A DNA stretch of 64,000 nt from Desmonostoc muscorum FACHB-395 (GCF_014698035.1 NZ_JACJSF010000026.1:1-64000), one strand, 5' to 3'; shown: positions 35,301 through 42,523, counted from the stretch's first letter. A program made the numbers and translations. Notes: a model not told the origin generated them from the sequence alone.

Positions 35301-37063
35301 TACAGATTGCACTAGACAAGCGCTCTGTAACTGAACTGGATGGAGTAATACAGCGTTTAGCGATATCTCGCGCCAATGCAGCCAAGCAATTAGCAGTGTT
35401 CCAGTCTGAACAGCGCAACATTAGAGCTAGAAGCGTAGATTTTGATTCTCGCGCTGTTGATAATTCCATACTGGCAGATCGGATTAGTGGCTTGAAAGGC
35501 TTAGAATCGCTTAACCCTACCGATGCTCGTTTAGGCTCGTTACCAGGGCTTGAGCGGGAATTGGCTCTAAAAACAACTCAGCTAGAACTAGACCGTAGAC
35601 TAGCTGCGGTCACAGATGCGGAGAATAAGCGAGATATAACGCCTACCGAAGCTAATGCCCGTGTTGTGCAATTGCAAAAAGAGAATGATTTATTGGTAGC
35701 TAACATTAATATCCAGTATGCAGCCGCAACCGCAGCGCGAACCCTTGCCAAAGCAAAGTTAGAGTTAAATTCTCTAGTCAGAGATAATTCAAGTAAATCT
35801 GAGTTTTTGCGCCAAAACTCACAGTTAAGTGAGTATGGTTTCGGCGGGAATAAGTTTGCATTAAACAGAGATGCTAACGGTTTGGATTTACAAAGTAAGT
35901 ATGCTCAAGATAAAGTTTCATTGCTAGAACGAGCCAGATTAGAAGGACTAACGCCAGAGCAAACTAGTGGGGAGAAATTACGTTTAGCCCTTAGATTCAA
36001 CCAAGCTAATTTGTTAAACAACGCTCAATTCAAACGCGCTAGCGATGATGAGGGTTTTAGTAATTCTCAGAGCTTAGGCAGGAGTAACATAGACTTACTA
36101 TCTGCTAGAAGTGAGCAATTGCAAGGTTTAGGTCTTACTTCTAGCGATAAGTCAATTCAAAAACAGATTGCTGTAATGCAACAAGAACTAAGCTTTAAAG
36201 ATGCGTTACAACAACTCCAAAGACTCAGAGAGACAACAAATTTAAGCAGTAGCGATTTCATGAAGCTGAAGAATAATTTAGAGCAAATTAATACAATAAA
36301 ATTAGATAGTATAAATCAACAATTTAGTGATTTAAGTGATGTTATTAAAGGCATACAAGGCGATTTTACATCAATTACTAAAGATTTTCTAATGAATACG
36401 AGTAGTATCGGTGATAGTTTAAAAAAGCTCTTAAGTTCGGTTCTTAATCAATTTGCAAATTTAGCCAGTCAAAAACTCTCTGATCAACTGTTTGGTTCTA
36501 TCCTGGGCGGTAATAAACCATCTGCAAGCAGCAGTGGTAATAATGGCTTTGGCTCTATCCTCTCCATCTTTGGCGGTTTATTTGGCGGAGGCGGTAGCGG
36601 GGGGAATGGCGACAGTTTCTTGGGACAAGGCGATATGGGGAACCTGTATGGTCTTATTCCTGGGTTTGCTTCGGGAGGCATGGTAGGAGATATCGCAAGG
36701 ACTATGAGCAAGGAGCGCTCAATAAGCGGATATGAACCCCGTTTAATTATTGCGAATAGTGGTGAACGTGTGCTTAATCCAGAAGAGACGGCGATTTGGA
36801 ATAAAATTCAGAGTTCGGGTAAGCTCCCGAATTACGCCGATGGTGGAATGATCGGAGGTTCGCCGATGCCTGTGATGAGTAATAGAAGCGGGGGAGACGT
36901 AAACCTGGGCGGGATAAATATAAACATTGATGGATCTGGCGATAACTCCAACTACGATGTACTACTTTTGCAGAAGGTTCTAAAAAGTCAAATTCAATCC
37001 ACACTTAAACAAGAGCGTCGTCCCGGCGGTTCACTTAACCGTGGGAATCCTTACAATCGCTAA
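32321..37063 (+). CDS. Tail tape-measure protein with M23-like and RlpA-like cell-wall domains
   Basis: A 1580-aa protein. Residues about 175-385 are a tape-measure N-terminal domain (SDFKATEAQLTSLTGS, FSGFSAGARAAQLSTADF, TTQDFRQISDRIPQAM). Residues about 610-705 resemble an M23 peptidase (VPSPVSGYVRNSADYGKSG ... GVHSHVEV). Residues about 755-860 form an RlpA-like double-psi barrel (ASTYGAGDGFDGQPTASGRKF, ITDHGPYERG, RGLDLSTAAAKQIGI). Long coiled coils span about 900-1370. The C-terminus has Gly-rich hydrophobic segments and GFASGGMVGD ... LIIANSGERVLNPEE, as in lambda-like tape measures. Such proteins set tail length and may open the cell wall at DNA entry. No other tail gene is present in the element, so it may act with a helper phage or in DNA transfer. 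Confidence 0.85.
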   Translation: MALDLGQLVIELVGDYSQLKRDIEEAKRYALKQAIELEKSFKISPTFDAKSLLASAEISGLNTGKALGRGIEKSLNSYKFSNTSFKVAGEAIAQGLVSGMKAGDSQVKASASRMAGLVIDETKTKLKIHSPSKVFQEIGSEIVAGLAAGIGAGGALSISGLIQGIINDAKSVIAFAGDSINKYSDFKATEAQLTSLTGSTTKATETLKFLRAEADKLALPFLDSTKAYASLVAATNDTKLAPVTKDIFSGFSAGARAAQLSTADFNGAFLGLVQSITKGKQTTQDFRQISDRIPQAMSVAAKSIGVTNQEFKKLLESGDLTSTVFIPAFTKALGEASKTTLATATDTSTASLTRLNNRLDEVKVSLGKALEPGLLSGLGFIEQALNEIGKAGLFDDLNAGAKEFAAYLKTNPQLARELAQEFRSTVQAALKNVVGAARDLGDYLQKNPDAIHRSVEAVGGFINSLKDAVNVASELIKPFADIANFALQTEQRLSNAVKSVAKNSNSSPAKDIEDVSPFLRPVVKFSQLFGLNKEIGDRAFDYSKNPVVDPRLKIIDSNDLKPIHSYADVTRHHVNRGMESDRDYDTVATRLEEVRRTAYGNLVKKDFILQNAAGSQAVGVPSPVSGYVRNSADYGKSGIYSQKQGGVLLGQVLHLDPSSFRFKDGELAEYGEPLGTQAGTGAGGKRNAYGVHSHVEVAVSQFKKYIQDIQDGVFDGIVTDAKTASESVKKMPMQHTGKSLAQRLSLSASDGWMKTIASTYGAGDGFDGQPTASGRKFNQNELTAAINENLKRNLGVKWGDKVEAINPANGKAVTVTITDHGPYERGANGKYVPHSTRGLDLSTAAAKQIGISLGEVAFRVLGKGTNQAQAIAKAQAQATTATTSTTGQQPPEIRAILEGEKLKDAQARRVKLREAAAQTQNSMRSLQDLDYSTIKSPSLLDRQAEEARKQQQRFDEEIKAASQRREDAQSRIGINSARLSSGSVPDAEAKDLQLQIALDKRSVTELDGVIQRLAISRANAAKQLAVFQSEQRNIRARSVDFDSRAVDNSILADRISGLKGLESLNPTDARLGSLPGLERELALKTTQLELDRRLAAVTDAENKRDITPTEANARVVQLQKENDLLVANINIQYAAATAARTLAKAKLELNSLVRDNSSKSEFLRQNSQLSEYGFGGNKFALNRDANGLDLQSKYAQDKVSLLERARLEGLTPEQTSGEKLRLALRFNQANLLNNAQFKRASDDEGFSNSQSLGRSNIDLLSARSEQLQGLGLTSSDKSIQKQIAVMQQELSFKDALQQLQRLRETTNLSSSDFMKLKNNLEQINTIKLDSINQQFSDLSDVIKGIQGDFTSITKDFLMNTSSIGDSLKKLLSSVLNQFANLASQKLSDQLFGSILGGNKPSASSSGNNGFGSILSIFGGLFGGGGSGGNGDSFLGQGDMGNLYGLIPGFASGGMVGDIARTMSKERSISGYEPRLIIANSGERVLNPEETAIWNKIQSSGKLPNYADGGMIGGSPMPVMSNRSGGDVNLGGININIDGSGDNSNYDVLLLQKVLKSQIQSTLKQERRPGGSLNRGNPYNR

Positions 37064-37070
37064 ACAACGT

Positions 37071-37141
37071 CAAGCAAATCTCACAATTTAACGTCAAGCG
37101 AAATGATTTTTTCTATTATCTATGGAATTTCGCTTGACGTT
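37071..37141. repeat. Inverted-repeat element, copy 1 (also terminator of the tape-measure gene)
   Basis: Arms AACGTCAAGCGAAAT (37090-37104) and ATTTCGCTTGACGTT (37127-37141) are perfect over 15 bp and are followed by TTAATATTTTT. The preceding AAGCAAATCTCACAA is also shared with copy 2 at 38430-38498. An extra partial ACGTCAAGC lies at about 37067. Confidence 0.8.
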
Positions 37142-37206
37142 TTAATATTTTTAGTCCCGTAACAATGGCTGAAACCCTTATTCTTTCGTCCACTTGCGCT
37201 CAAAGC

Positions 37207-37620
37207 TTAGTTTCTGGATGTCACGCGGATATAGCCATTCACTCTTTCGCCAAAAGTTTGAGATATGCTCATAATTCGAGATTGAGTGGTTGGAGTAAAT
37301 CTAAAAATACCTCTCTGAGTATGAGAACCGAGAGTTAAGACGGCTTGGGCTTCGGTTTCGAGGTTTACAAAATCTGGTAGACTTGCTCCAATCCAGTTGT
37401 CGCCCCAAACTGATTTAGAGACTATCTTTCCGACTAAAAATAAGTCCGTTGTACTGATTCCAGGCAGTTTGTAAAATTCTGGATTACTTTTCTTCTTCAC
37501 GGAAGCATAAAAAATATAGTCGGAAGTTTTTTCTATAGGGTTGCCGTTTTCGTCTTTTGTAAAAGTCCCCTTACCCTGGCGGATGGTAAGTACTAGATTC
37601 GGAAAATTAAGCTCTGACAT
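37207..37620 (-). CDS. Hypothetical protein
   Basis: A 137-aa soluble protein without recognised motifs. It is rich in beta-type segments (LVLTIRQGKGTF, DLFLVGKIVSKSVWG, QAVLTLGSHTQRGIFRFTP). It converges on the tape-measure gene and pairs with the gene at 37715-38137 on the same strand, 94 bp apart. Both are enclosed by the two copies of the inverted-repeat element. A phage-structural or defence role is possible, but nothing in the sequence shows it. Confidence 0.65.
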   Translation of the reverse strand: MSELNFPNLVLTIRQGKGTFTKDENGNPIEKTSDYIFYASVKKKSNPEFYKLPGISTTDLFLVGKIVSKSVWGDNWIGASLPDFVNLETEAQAVLTLGSHTQRGIFRFTPTTQSRIMSISQTFGERVNGYIRVTSRN

Positions 37621-37714
37621 AAAAGCCTTTTTCCTTTAATTATAAGAATTCCAGAACTATCTTCAAATTTTAGTCTGATAAAACAATCGCTCAAGCGTTT
37701 ACCCTGTACGATCA

Positions 37715-38137
37715 CTAATTGGAATTAGCTTCAAGCTTTTTCCGAATATCGTCTAAAGGTGATTCAGGTTCCTTAACTTCATCAGGACAAAAATCTAGAG
37801 AAACGCTCCCCGATTGGTCGGCAATCCTTTTATTTATTTGAATTTTTAGTCTTCCTTTTTGCCAGCCCTTACCACTAACTCTAAGAATCTGGCACTTTCT
37901 AATAGAGTGAAATTGAATTTCGCTTAAGCCAAAACCTTCTTGTCCAATAGGAAGCGAACTGAATGAGTGAATAACATAATTATGACTTTTTTGAGTTTCT
38001 TGATTATAGGTAAGTTGGTTTAATTTTTTGCTAACTTCTAGAAAGAGGATTTCTTTAAGATTACTGATTTTAAATGTATCTTTTTCAAAAGAGATAACAT
38101 CATCATCACAGTCTAGAGGAATAAAATTATCATTCAT
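37715..38137 (-). CDS. Hypothetical protein
   Basis: A 140-aa protein starting MNDNFIPLDCDDDVISFEKD, acidic at both ends, with a central mixed alpha/beta part (FHSIRKCQILRVSGKGWQKGRLKIQINKR). The tail DDIRKKLEANSN looks helical. No family recognised. It is upstream of 37207-37620, probably in one transcript, and lies between the two inverted-repeat copies together with it. Confidence 0.65.
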   Translation of the reverse strand: MNDNFIPLDCDDDVISFEKDTFKISNLKEILFLEVSKKLNQLTYNQETQKSHNYVIHSFSSLPIGQEGFGLSEIQFHSIRKCQILRVSGKGWQKGRLKIQINKRIADQSGSVSLDFCPDEVKEPESPLDDIRKKLEANSN

Positions 38138-38308
38138 ATTAATGCTAAACGTATAAATATCTAGCTACTTAGTCTAATCTGCTTTTTACAAATTCAATAC
38201 AGTAAAAATAACTGAATAGCTTTGTATATAAGGTTTTTAGAGATTATGTAATTTACATCTAGCCAAACTAACAAACGTAATGTTATGATTTTTGCATTCG
38301 ATAACCGA

Positions 38309-38417
38309 ACTTTAGAAAACCAAATCCCTACTAGGGATTGAAACTTATCTACGGCTGTTTGTACGTCTGCGGGTACTGTCCATTGCAATCCACTAAATCC
38401 CTATTAGGGATTAATCC
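38309..38417 (+). CRISPR. Cas-less CRISPR mini-array: two repeats, one spacer
   Basis: Repeat 1 ends AAATCCCTACTAGGGATTGAAAC in two parts: AAATCCCTACTAGGG (38322-38336) then ATTGAAAC (38337-38344), the classic 3' handle of Nostoc CRISPR repeats. Repeat 2 has AAATCCCTATTAGGGATT at 38395-38412 but a degenerate end (AATC), as usual for a terminal repeat. The period is 73 bp, giving about a 37-bp repeat and 36-bp spacer (38345-38380). No cas genes are in the window. An alternative is a dispersed palindrome, since the repeat core itself is palindromic; the 73-bp period and ATTGAAAC handle favour CRISPR. Confidence 0.6.
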
Positions 38418-38429
38418 ATAACCCATCGA

Positions 38430-38498
38430 GCAAATCCCCACAACATTAACGTCAAGCGAAAACATAAATTTTATATCTCTATGGAATTTCGCTTGACG
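38430..38498. repeat. Inverted-repeat element, copy 2
   Basis: Arms CGTCAAGCGAAA (38450-38461) and TTTCGCTTGACG (38487-38498) plus the shared flank GAGCAAATC and loop end CTCTATGGAA match copy 1 at 37071-37141. The two copies are in the same orientation, 1.36 kb apart. Confidence 0.75.
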
Positions 38499-38579
38499 CG
38501 ATCGCCTAGAAGTCCTATTCTTACGTTAAATCAGAAATCGCCTGACGTATCAGAGTAGAGTTAGCTTTCAATTAAAACC

Positions 38580-39233
38580 ATGCAAGAGTTTTATAGAATT
38601 ATCGGATCTGCTACGGAAGAACAGCGAGAAAACTTTGCACTTTTGACAGATTCAGCTTTCGGCAGTTCTCCTGAGACTCTTTGCAATCACATACGATATC
38701 TTAGGGCTGGGAGCATTGGTCAGCTTTTTTGGAACAGTTCTTGGAAGCAGGTTGTAACAGACGTTGCTGACCACATCGGTATTGATTGGTCAGCAACATT
38801 AAACGGTCGTAGTTGGCATAATTTGGAAACTCAAGAAATAGAGACTGCCGTTGTTGCCAAGCTATTCCAAAATATGCTTGAACAACTTTCACCCGAACAA
38901 CGGCAACAAATTGTTATGGAGATGACAAGAGATGCTAATGCCCCACATCTTGCGGGCTTGCTATTAGGCGGCAGTACAATGGCTGTTGCAAAATTGAGTG
39001 GGTTCGGCGTGTATTTATTGGCAAGTACTGTACTAGGTAGCCTCACTAATGCTTTAGGAATCACCCTACCCTTTGCTGTTTATATGGGTATGAGCCAAAC
39101 CATTGCTTTTATACTTGGGCCAATAGGATGGGCTGCACTAGCAGGAGGCATCCTCTTTACATTTAATCAAACCAACTGGAATCGTCTAGTGCTAGCTGTT
39201 GTGCATATCTCAATGCTCCGACACTCAGCATAG
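38580..39233 (+). CDS. YaaW/UPF0174-like membrane-associated protein
   Basis: A 217-aa protein. The N-terminal half has a short helical domain (LLTDSAFGSSPETLCNHIRYL, SIGQLFWNSSWKQVVTDVADHIGI, ETAVVAKLFQNMLEQLSPEQRQQIV). The C-terminal half has three hydrophobic segments ending with ILGPIGWAALAGGILFTFNQTNWNRLVLAVVHISMLR. This order, including the GPIGW segment, matches the YaaW (UPF0174) family, whose role is unknown. It is one of few rightward genes in the centre of the element, so it may be a cargo gene (for example defence or host interaction). Family assignment by pattern. Confidence 0.6.
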   Translation: MQEFYRIIGSATEEQRENFALLTDSAFGSSPETLCNHIRYLRAGSIGQLFWNSSWKQVVTDVADHIGIDWSATLNGRSWHNLETQEIETAVVAKLFQNMLEQLSPEQRQQIVMEMTRDANAPHLAGLLLGGSTMAVAKLSGFGVYLLASTVLGSLTNALGITLPFAVYMGMSQTIAFILGPIGWAALAGGILFTFNQTNWNRLVLAVVHISMLRHSA

Positions 39234-39253
39234 GAGAACGCTACAAAGTTCTC

Positions 39254-39469
39254 TCAGTCCGGCTTCTGGGAATCCTTATCTGACTCTAAGTTTAAATCTT
39301 TCTGCTTGCGCTTTCTTGTTTTTTTCAATGGAGCTAGAGATGTATCTTGTTCTTTGCGGGATAGTTCTAGTTTTTTGCGTAAAGATTCCCTACCGTAGGC
39401 GATTGCATCATCTTTAATGCTCTGCCAAATATTTTTTTCCATGCTCTTTACCTGAAGCTTATTTTCCAC
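39254..39469 (-). CDS. Small charged hypothetical protein
   Basis: A 71-aa, Lys/Glu-rich, mostly helical protein (SIKDDAIAYGRESLRKKLELSRKEQ, then KKTRKRKQKDLNLES). A second start at 39442 (MEKNIWQ) is possible. It converges on the YaaW-like gene with a 20-bp gap. The composition could suit a nucleic-acid-binding tail, but nothing specific can be said. Confidence 0.45.
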   Translation of the reverse strand: MENKLQVKSMEKNIWQSIKDDAIAYGRESLRKKLELSRKEQDTSLAPLKKTRKRKQKDLNLESDKDSQKPD

Positions 39470-39532
39470 TGGTTTAGATTTATAAGGAGGGCAGGCTTTC
39501 AGCCCTACTGATGAAAAAAACAGTATACATAA

Positions 39533-39574
39533 AAAACAAGCCCTCTCCAGAATCGTCTAGAAAAGGCTTGTTTT
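39533..39574 (-). terminator. Terminator downstream of the serine resolvase
   Basis: AAAACAAGCC (39533-39542) pairs with GGCTTGTTTT (39565-39574), with additional inner pairs. Leftward transcription from the resolvase meets this hairpin followed by a T-run. Confidence 0.75.
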
Positions 39575-39610
39575 TATTTGGTGATGTGTTTGTACCTTCA
39601 CTTTCACCAA

Positions 39611-40285
39611 TCATGCGGCTTTAATTGCTGTAAATCTAGAATGAAGCGCTGATTTATTCCATCTACTCCCTCGGCTTGTAGTAAAGCCTTCGCTATTTAA
39701 AATCTCGCATACTTTATCTAAGCTCAATCCTGCATCTCTCAATTCAAAAGCACGGGCGATCGCGTCTTTAGTGGCATCTTGCGCTTTAGCTGAATGAGCT
39801 TGCCTGCCAGCCTTGCCCAGTTCTGCACCTTGGGCTTTCTTTACCGCCAGCGCTGCTTTAGTGCGATCGCTAATTAATCGGCGTTCTTCCTGTGCAAGAC
39901 TGGCCCGTAGGTTAATTTCAAACTCAGAAGCGTTAGGGTTTTCGGCAATTATTAATTTTGGGCAATTTTTAATCATAAATCCATTTGTAAATTGAGAGAT
40001 GTAAAAAACGTCTCTACTCAATCTATCAAGTTTGGCTACTAACAGCCGTGCCCCATGCTTAACAGCCGTTTCGATTGCGTTTTTAAACCCCTCTCGCTGC
40101 ATCGGATCAGACTTACCGCTAACTACATCCTGGAACGTTCCAACAACTTCTAGTCCTTCATGTTCTACCAATCTCTGACACGCTTCTAGTTGTGCATCTA
40201 ACCCTAAACCTGATTTACCTTGTTCATCTGTACTAACCCTGGTGTATATCACAACTGCGGTTGTTGAGTTGGTAGCGCGTGCCAT
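39611..40285 (-). CDS. Serine recombinase (resolvase/invertase family)
   Basis: A 224-aa small serine recombinase. The catalytic serine is Ser18 in VVIYTRVSTDEQGKSGLGLDAQ, with the conserved GARLLVAKLDRLSRDV and RASLAQEERRLISDRTKAAL motifs. A C-terminal helix-turn-helix (LRDAGLSLDKVCEILNSEGFTTSRGSRWNKSALHSRF) binds the site. On plasmids such enzymes resolve dimers, which fits the replicase and partition genes here. It could instead invert a segment. The upstream region has repeated GTTCTAACG motifs that may be its binding sites. Confidence 0.88.
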   Translation of the reverse strand: MARATNSTTAVVIYTRVSTDEQGKSGLGLDAQLEACQRLVEHEGLEVVGTFQDVVSGKSDPMQREGFKNAIETAVKHGARLLVAKLDRLSRDVFYISQFTNGFMIKNCPKLIIAENPNASEFEINLRASLAQEERRLISDRTKAALAVKKAQGAELGKAGRQAHSAKAQDATKDAIARAFELRDAGLSLDKVCEILNSEGFTTSRGSRWNKSALHSRFTAIKAA

Positions 40286-40616
40286 GTTTTCTGCCTCTCC
40301 TCTGGTTGTTTATGCACTAATCGTACAGTTCTAACGGTAGTTTTGTCAAGTTCTAACGACCGTTAAAAGTAAACAGAGCAAAAACAAACTGGCACATATC
40401 AGGATAAGTCTATGCAGATTTAAATAAATTCCGTAGCTAGTCTATGGTTAGGCACTCATAAGTTAAATCTAGCGATCGCTCCCTCCAGCTATAAGCTACG
40501 CTTGTGCATAACTTTAAGCATGGATTTGCTGCAAAGCAATAAATCTGGTTTATGCTTACTCACGCAAAAAACTGCGGTGTCAGCGCAGGTTAGGGGGTAA
40601 AGTTTTGAATTTTTAA
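40286..40616. other. Resolvase upstream region with short repeats
   Basis: GTTCTAACG occurs twice (40328-40336 and 40350-40358), the second inside TAACGACCGTTA (40353-40364), a short palindrome. These may be res subsites or an operator. The rest (40370-40616) is AT-rich with no gene seen. Confidence 0.45.
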
Positions 40617-40898
40617 TTAAGTGCAAACTGTTGAATATTCCTTAGCGGCTGTCTGTGCAAAACGTAATCCCAGAGCGAACATCTTGCGGGGGACTCTCAG
40701 CATGAATACAGTTTCAAAGCGCGGCATCTCTGAGAGTATAATCACGATTTGTTCGCATTCATCTAAATTACAAAATCCTGGTGTGAATGAGATTGCAAAC
40801 TTTTCTTCCCAACCTGGCAGGTAGGTTGATACGTGACCGTCTGAACTGACTCCGTTCTCAATACCGTTTTCTATTAGTAATTCTATTAGTTCTTTCAT
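40617..40898 (-). CDS. Hypothetical protein
   Basis: A 93-aa protein (MKELIELLIENGIENGVSSD ... ETVFMLRVPRKMFALGLRFAQTAAKEY). It has an N-terminal helix, a beta-type middle and a C-terminal helix, no membrane segment. It follows 40904-41176 by 5 bp on the same strand, so the two form an operon. No family recognised. Confidence 0.55.
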   Translation of the reverse strand: MKELIELLIENGIENGVSSDGHVSTYLPGWEEKFAISFTPGFCNLDECEQIVIILSEMPRFETVFMLRVPRKMFALGLRFAQTAAKEYSTVCT

Positions 40899-40903
40899 AG
40901 TGT

Positions 40904-41176
40904 TTAAGCGTTTTTAATTAAGAGCGTTAGTTCCTTAAAAGTGGTGATACTTTCTTCTTTTACCTCAAACGGCACGTTTGCTTTGGGCTTGTAATATTCA
41001 AGCCTTAGCTCCATCGAATGCTCATATACGTGAAGTGTCGCTGCTATCTCTAATTCCTTGGTATTTTTCGCTGTGAAACAATACGTCATTGCCCCATCTT
41101 GTTCAAAGAAGTCGGGAACAATGCGGTAATGATTTTCCATCAACTTCTCGGTAAGTCTTATTGTTGTAGCTTCCAT
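40904..41176 (-). CDS. Hypothetical protein
   Basis: A 90-aa protein starting MEATTIRLTEKLMENHYRIV, predicted alternating helices and strands (TYCFTAKNTKELEIAATLHVYEHSMELRLEYY). First gene of a two-gene operon with 40617-40898. Role unknown. Confidence 0.55.
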   Translation of the reverse strand: MEATTIRLTEKLMENHYRIVPDFFEQDGAMTYCFTAKNTKELEIAATLHVYEHSMELRLEYYKPKANVPFEVKEESITTFKELTLLIKNA

Positions 41177-41555
41177 TGTTTTTGTGTGTACCGGTGAATG
41201 TAGGGAATCCGGTAACGCCTCACGCCCAAGTCGATCGGGTAGCTCTAGCCTTTGATGAGGCAGTTTTCTATCGTTAAAAACTCACCAGTGAACTGGTTTT
41301 AAAAGTCTACGGCTATTTACAAGGTGGTTGAAATGCTAAGTCTACCAACAGTAACGTACACTGTCAGACGCTCGTTTTACTTACGTGGTGTACGAGGAAG
41401 TGACGGAATCGACTTGTTTAACGTGGACGTTCATTAACACGTGAGCGTTACTTTTCCGGTGTGTTGTGACCCTATCGTTGATTCCCCGTTCTGTGTCGTT
41501 GGAATCTGGAGTTAACTTTTAGTTTCCCTCCCTCACCGCCCATATATACAATATA

Positions 41556-41572
41556 CCATTGTTAAACAACGG
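41556..41572. promoter_or_regulatory. Palindromic operator candidate 1
   Basis: CCATTGTTAAACAACGG is near-palindromic and recurs at 41647-41663 as CCGTTGTTAAACAGTGG. Both lie upstream of the small regulator-like gene at 41704. Confidence 0.6.
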
Positions 41573-41646
41573 CAGACAACAATTTATTCATACGAATTTC
41601 GCTAATTTTAAACTCTATTTTCGCGTTTTCAATTAACAAAACTTAT

Positions 41647-41663
41647 CCGTTGTTAAACAGTGG
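41647..41663. promoter_or_regulatory. Palindromic operator candidate 2
   Basis: CCGTTGTTAAACAGTGG, 91 bp from the first copy and 41 bp before the start codon at 41704. Position and symmetry fit binding by a dimeric regulator, possibly the 64-aa protein itself. Confidence 0.6.
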
Positions 41664-41703
41664 TTAAGCTGTTAGTTTAGTTAAAGTTAATTAGGGTTTT
41701 ATC

Positions 41704-41898
41704 ATGCAGAGAGATAAAGAATCAGGCAAGTTTATCGTTAGCGACGACAGCCTTTATAAGATATTCGCGCTAAGAGTTGATACAGAATTACACCAATGGA
41801 TAAAAGAGCAAGGCGGCAGTAGTTTTGTGCGATCGCTAATTCTTGCAGAGAAGGCAAGGCGGGAAGCAGCAACGGTAAAAGAAAGCGGCATGGGGTAG
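41704..41898 (+). CDS. Small regulator-like protein
   Basis: A 64-aa protein (YKIFALRVDTELHQWIKEQGGSSFVRSLILAEKARRE) with the strand-helix-helix layout of ribbon-helix-helix repressors. The upstream region carries paired palindromes, and a strong terminator lies downstream. Plasmid copy-control and partition regulators look like this. Inference from layout only. Confidence 0.5.
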   Translation: MQRDKESGKFIVSDDSLYKIFALRVDTELHQWIKEQGGSSFVRSLILAEKARREAATVKESGMG

Positions 41899-41979
41899 GG
41901 GGGGTCGAGAGATTGGCGGGGTCTTATTTTGGGGTGGGGTGTACTTTTGTGTCACCTCCCCTAGCAAAAAAAATCTCCA

Positions 41980-42034
41980 AAACTAAAGCCCCATCTTCTA
42001 CTTTTTAATAGTTTAGAAGATGGGGCTTTAGTTT
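41980..42034. terminator. Strong bidirectional terminator
   Basis: AAACTAAAGCCCCATCTTCTA (41980-42000 less one base) pairs perfectly with 42014-42034 over 21 bp, loop about 13 nt, AT-rich flanks on both sides. It separates the rightward 41704 gene from the leftward 42143 gene. Confidence 0.85.
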
Positions 42035-42142
42035 AAATTCTTAGTTTATTGCTTTGCTTGCTTATACTTATTATAACATTTTTTCATCCGGTAAAGGGGG
42101 GGGTCTTTATATAGGCGATCGCCCCAGAAAAAATTTAAAATT

Positions 42143-42523
42143 TTAACTCCAAAATCCAAAGGTTGACGGTGTAAAGGTTGGCATTTTATCTGGCTGATTC
42201 TCAAGAAAGTTTCGTAATTTTAGCTTATTTTTGATGGTTCCAATTATCTGAATACCTCCAAATTTACCGCGTACACCCTGGTGAACTGTAGCCTTATAAT
42301 CAAATGTATCGCACTCTCTAAACCTCGGTGTGAAATCGTCAAAGCGATCGCAGTCTTTGCAACCATCTTTAGTAAACATTTTTTCTTCCCAGCAAAGAGC
42401 TTCACTTAATATACAATCCTTTTCTTTTTGAGAAAGTTCACCATACGTTCTATTCTTCCGAACGGTTTCGTAGGTGAAGGTTTTTACCTGATTAAACTTG
42501 TTAGTGACAAAGTTATTTTCCAT
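42143..42523 (-). CDS. Hypothetical protein with a Cys cluster
   Basis: A 126-aa protein. It has Cys residues in DCILSEALCWEE, DGCKDCDRFDD and FRECDTFDY, so it may bind metal. The end FGGIQIIGTIKNKLKLRNFLENQP is mixed alpha/beta. It is downstream of the FtsK-like ATPase on the same strand, about 130 bp away. No family recognised. Confidence 0.6.
   Translation of the reverse strand: MENNFVTNKFNQVKTFTYETVRKNRTYGELSQKEKDCILSEALCWEEKMFTKDGCKDCDRFDDFTPRFRECDTFDYKATVHQGVRGKFGGIQIIGTIKNKLKLRNFLENQPDKMPTFTPSTFGFWS

Larger units (their letters stand above)
38138..38579. other. Gene-free region with CRISPR-like pair and inverted repeat
   Basis: It holds the divergent promoter area for 38137 (leftward) and the YaaW-like gene (rightward), a CRISPR-like two-repeat unit (38309-38417) and copy 2 of the inverted-repeat element (38430-38498). 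No protein is supported. Confidence 0.55.
41177..41703. other. Gene-free region with small hairpins and paired operators
   Basis: TACCGG/CCGGTA (41189-41214) and ACCAGT/ACTGGT (41284-41297) form small hairpins. A stretch at 41400-41470 has several ACGTG/CACGTG-like motifs. Two near-palindromic 17-mers precede the next gene. No protein is supported; with its odd composition the region could hold an RNA or a transfer/replication site. Confidence 0.5.

Noticed and set aside
27401..37063. A complete prophage
   Set aside because: No capsid, portal, large terminase, protease, tail-tube or lysis gene was found; only the tape-measure and a small-terminase-like gene look phage-derived.
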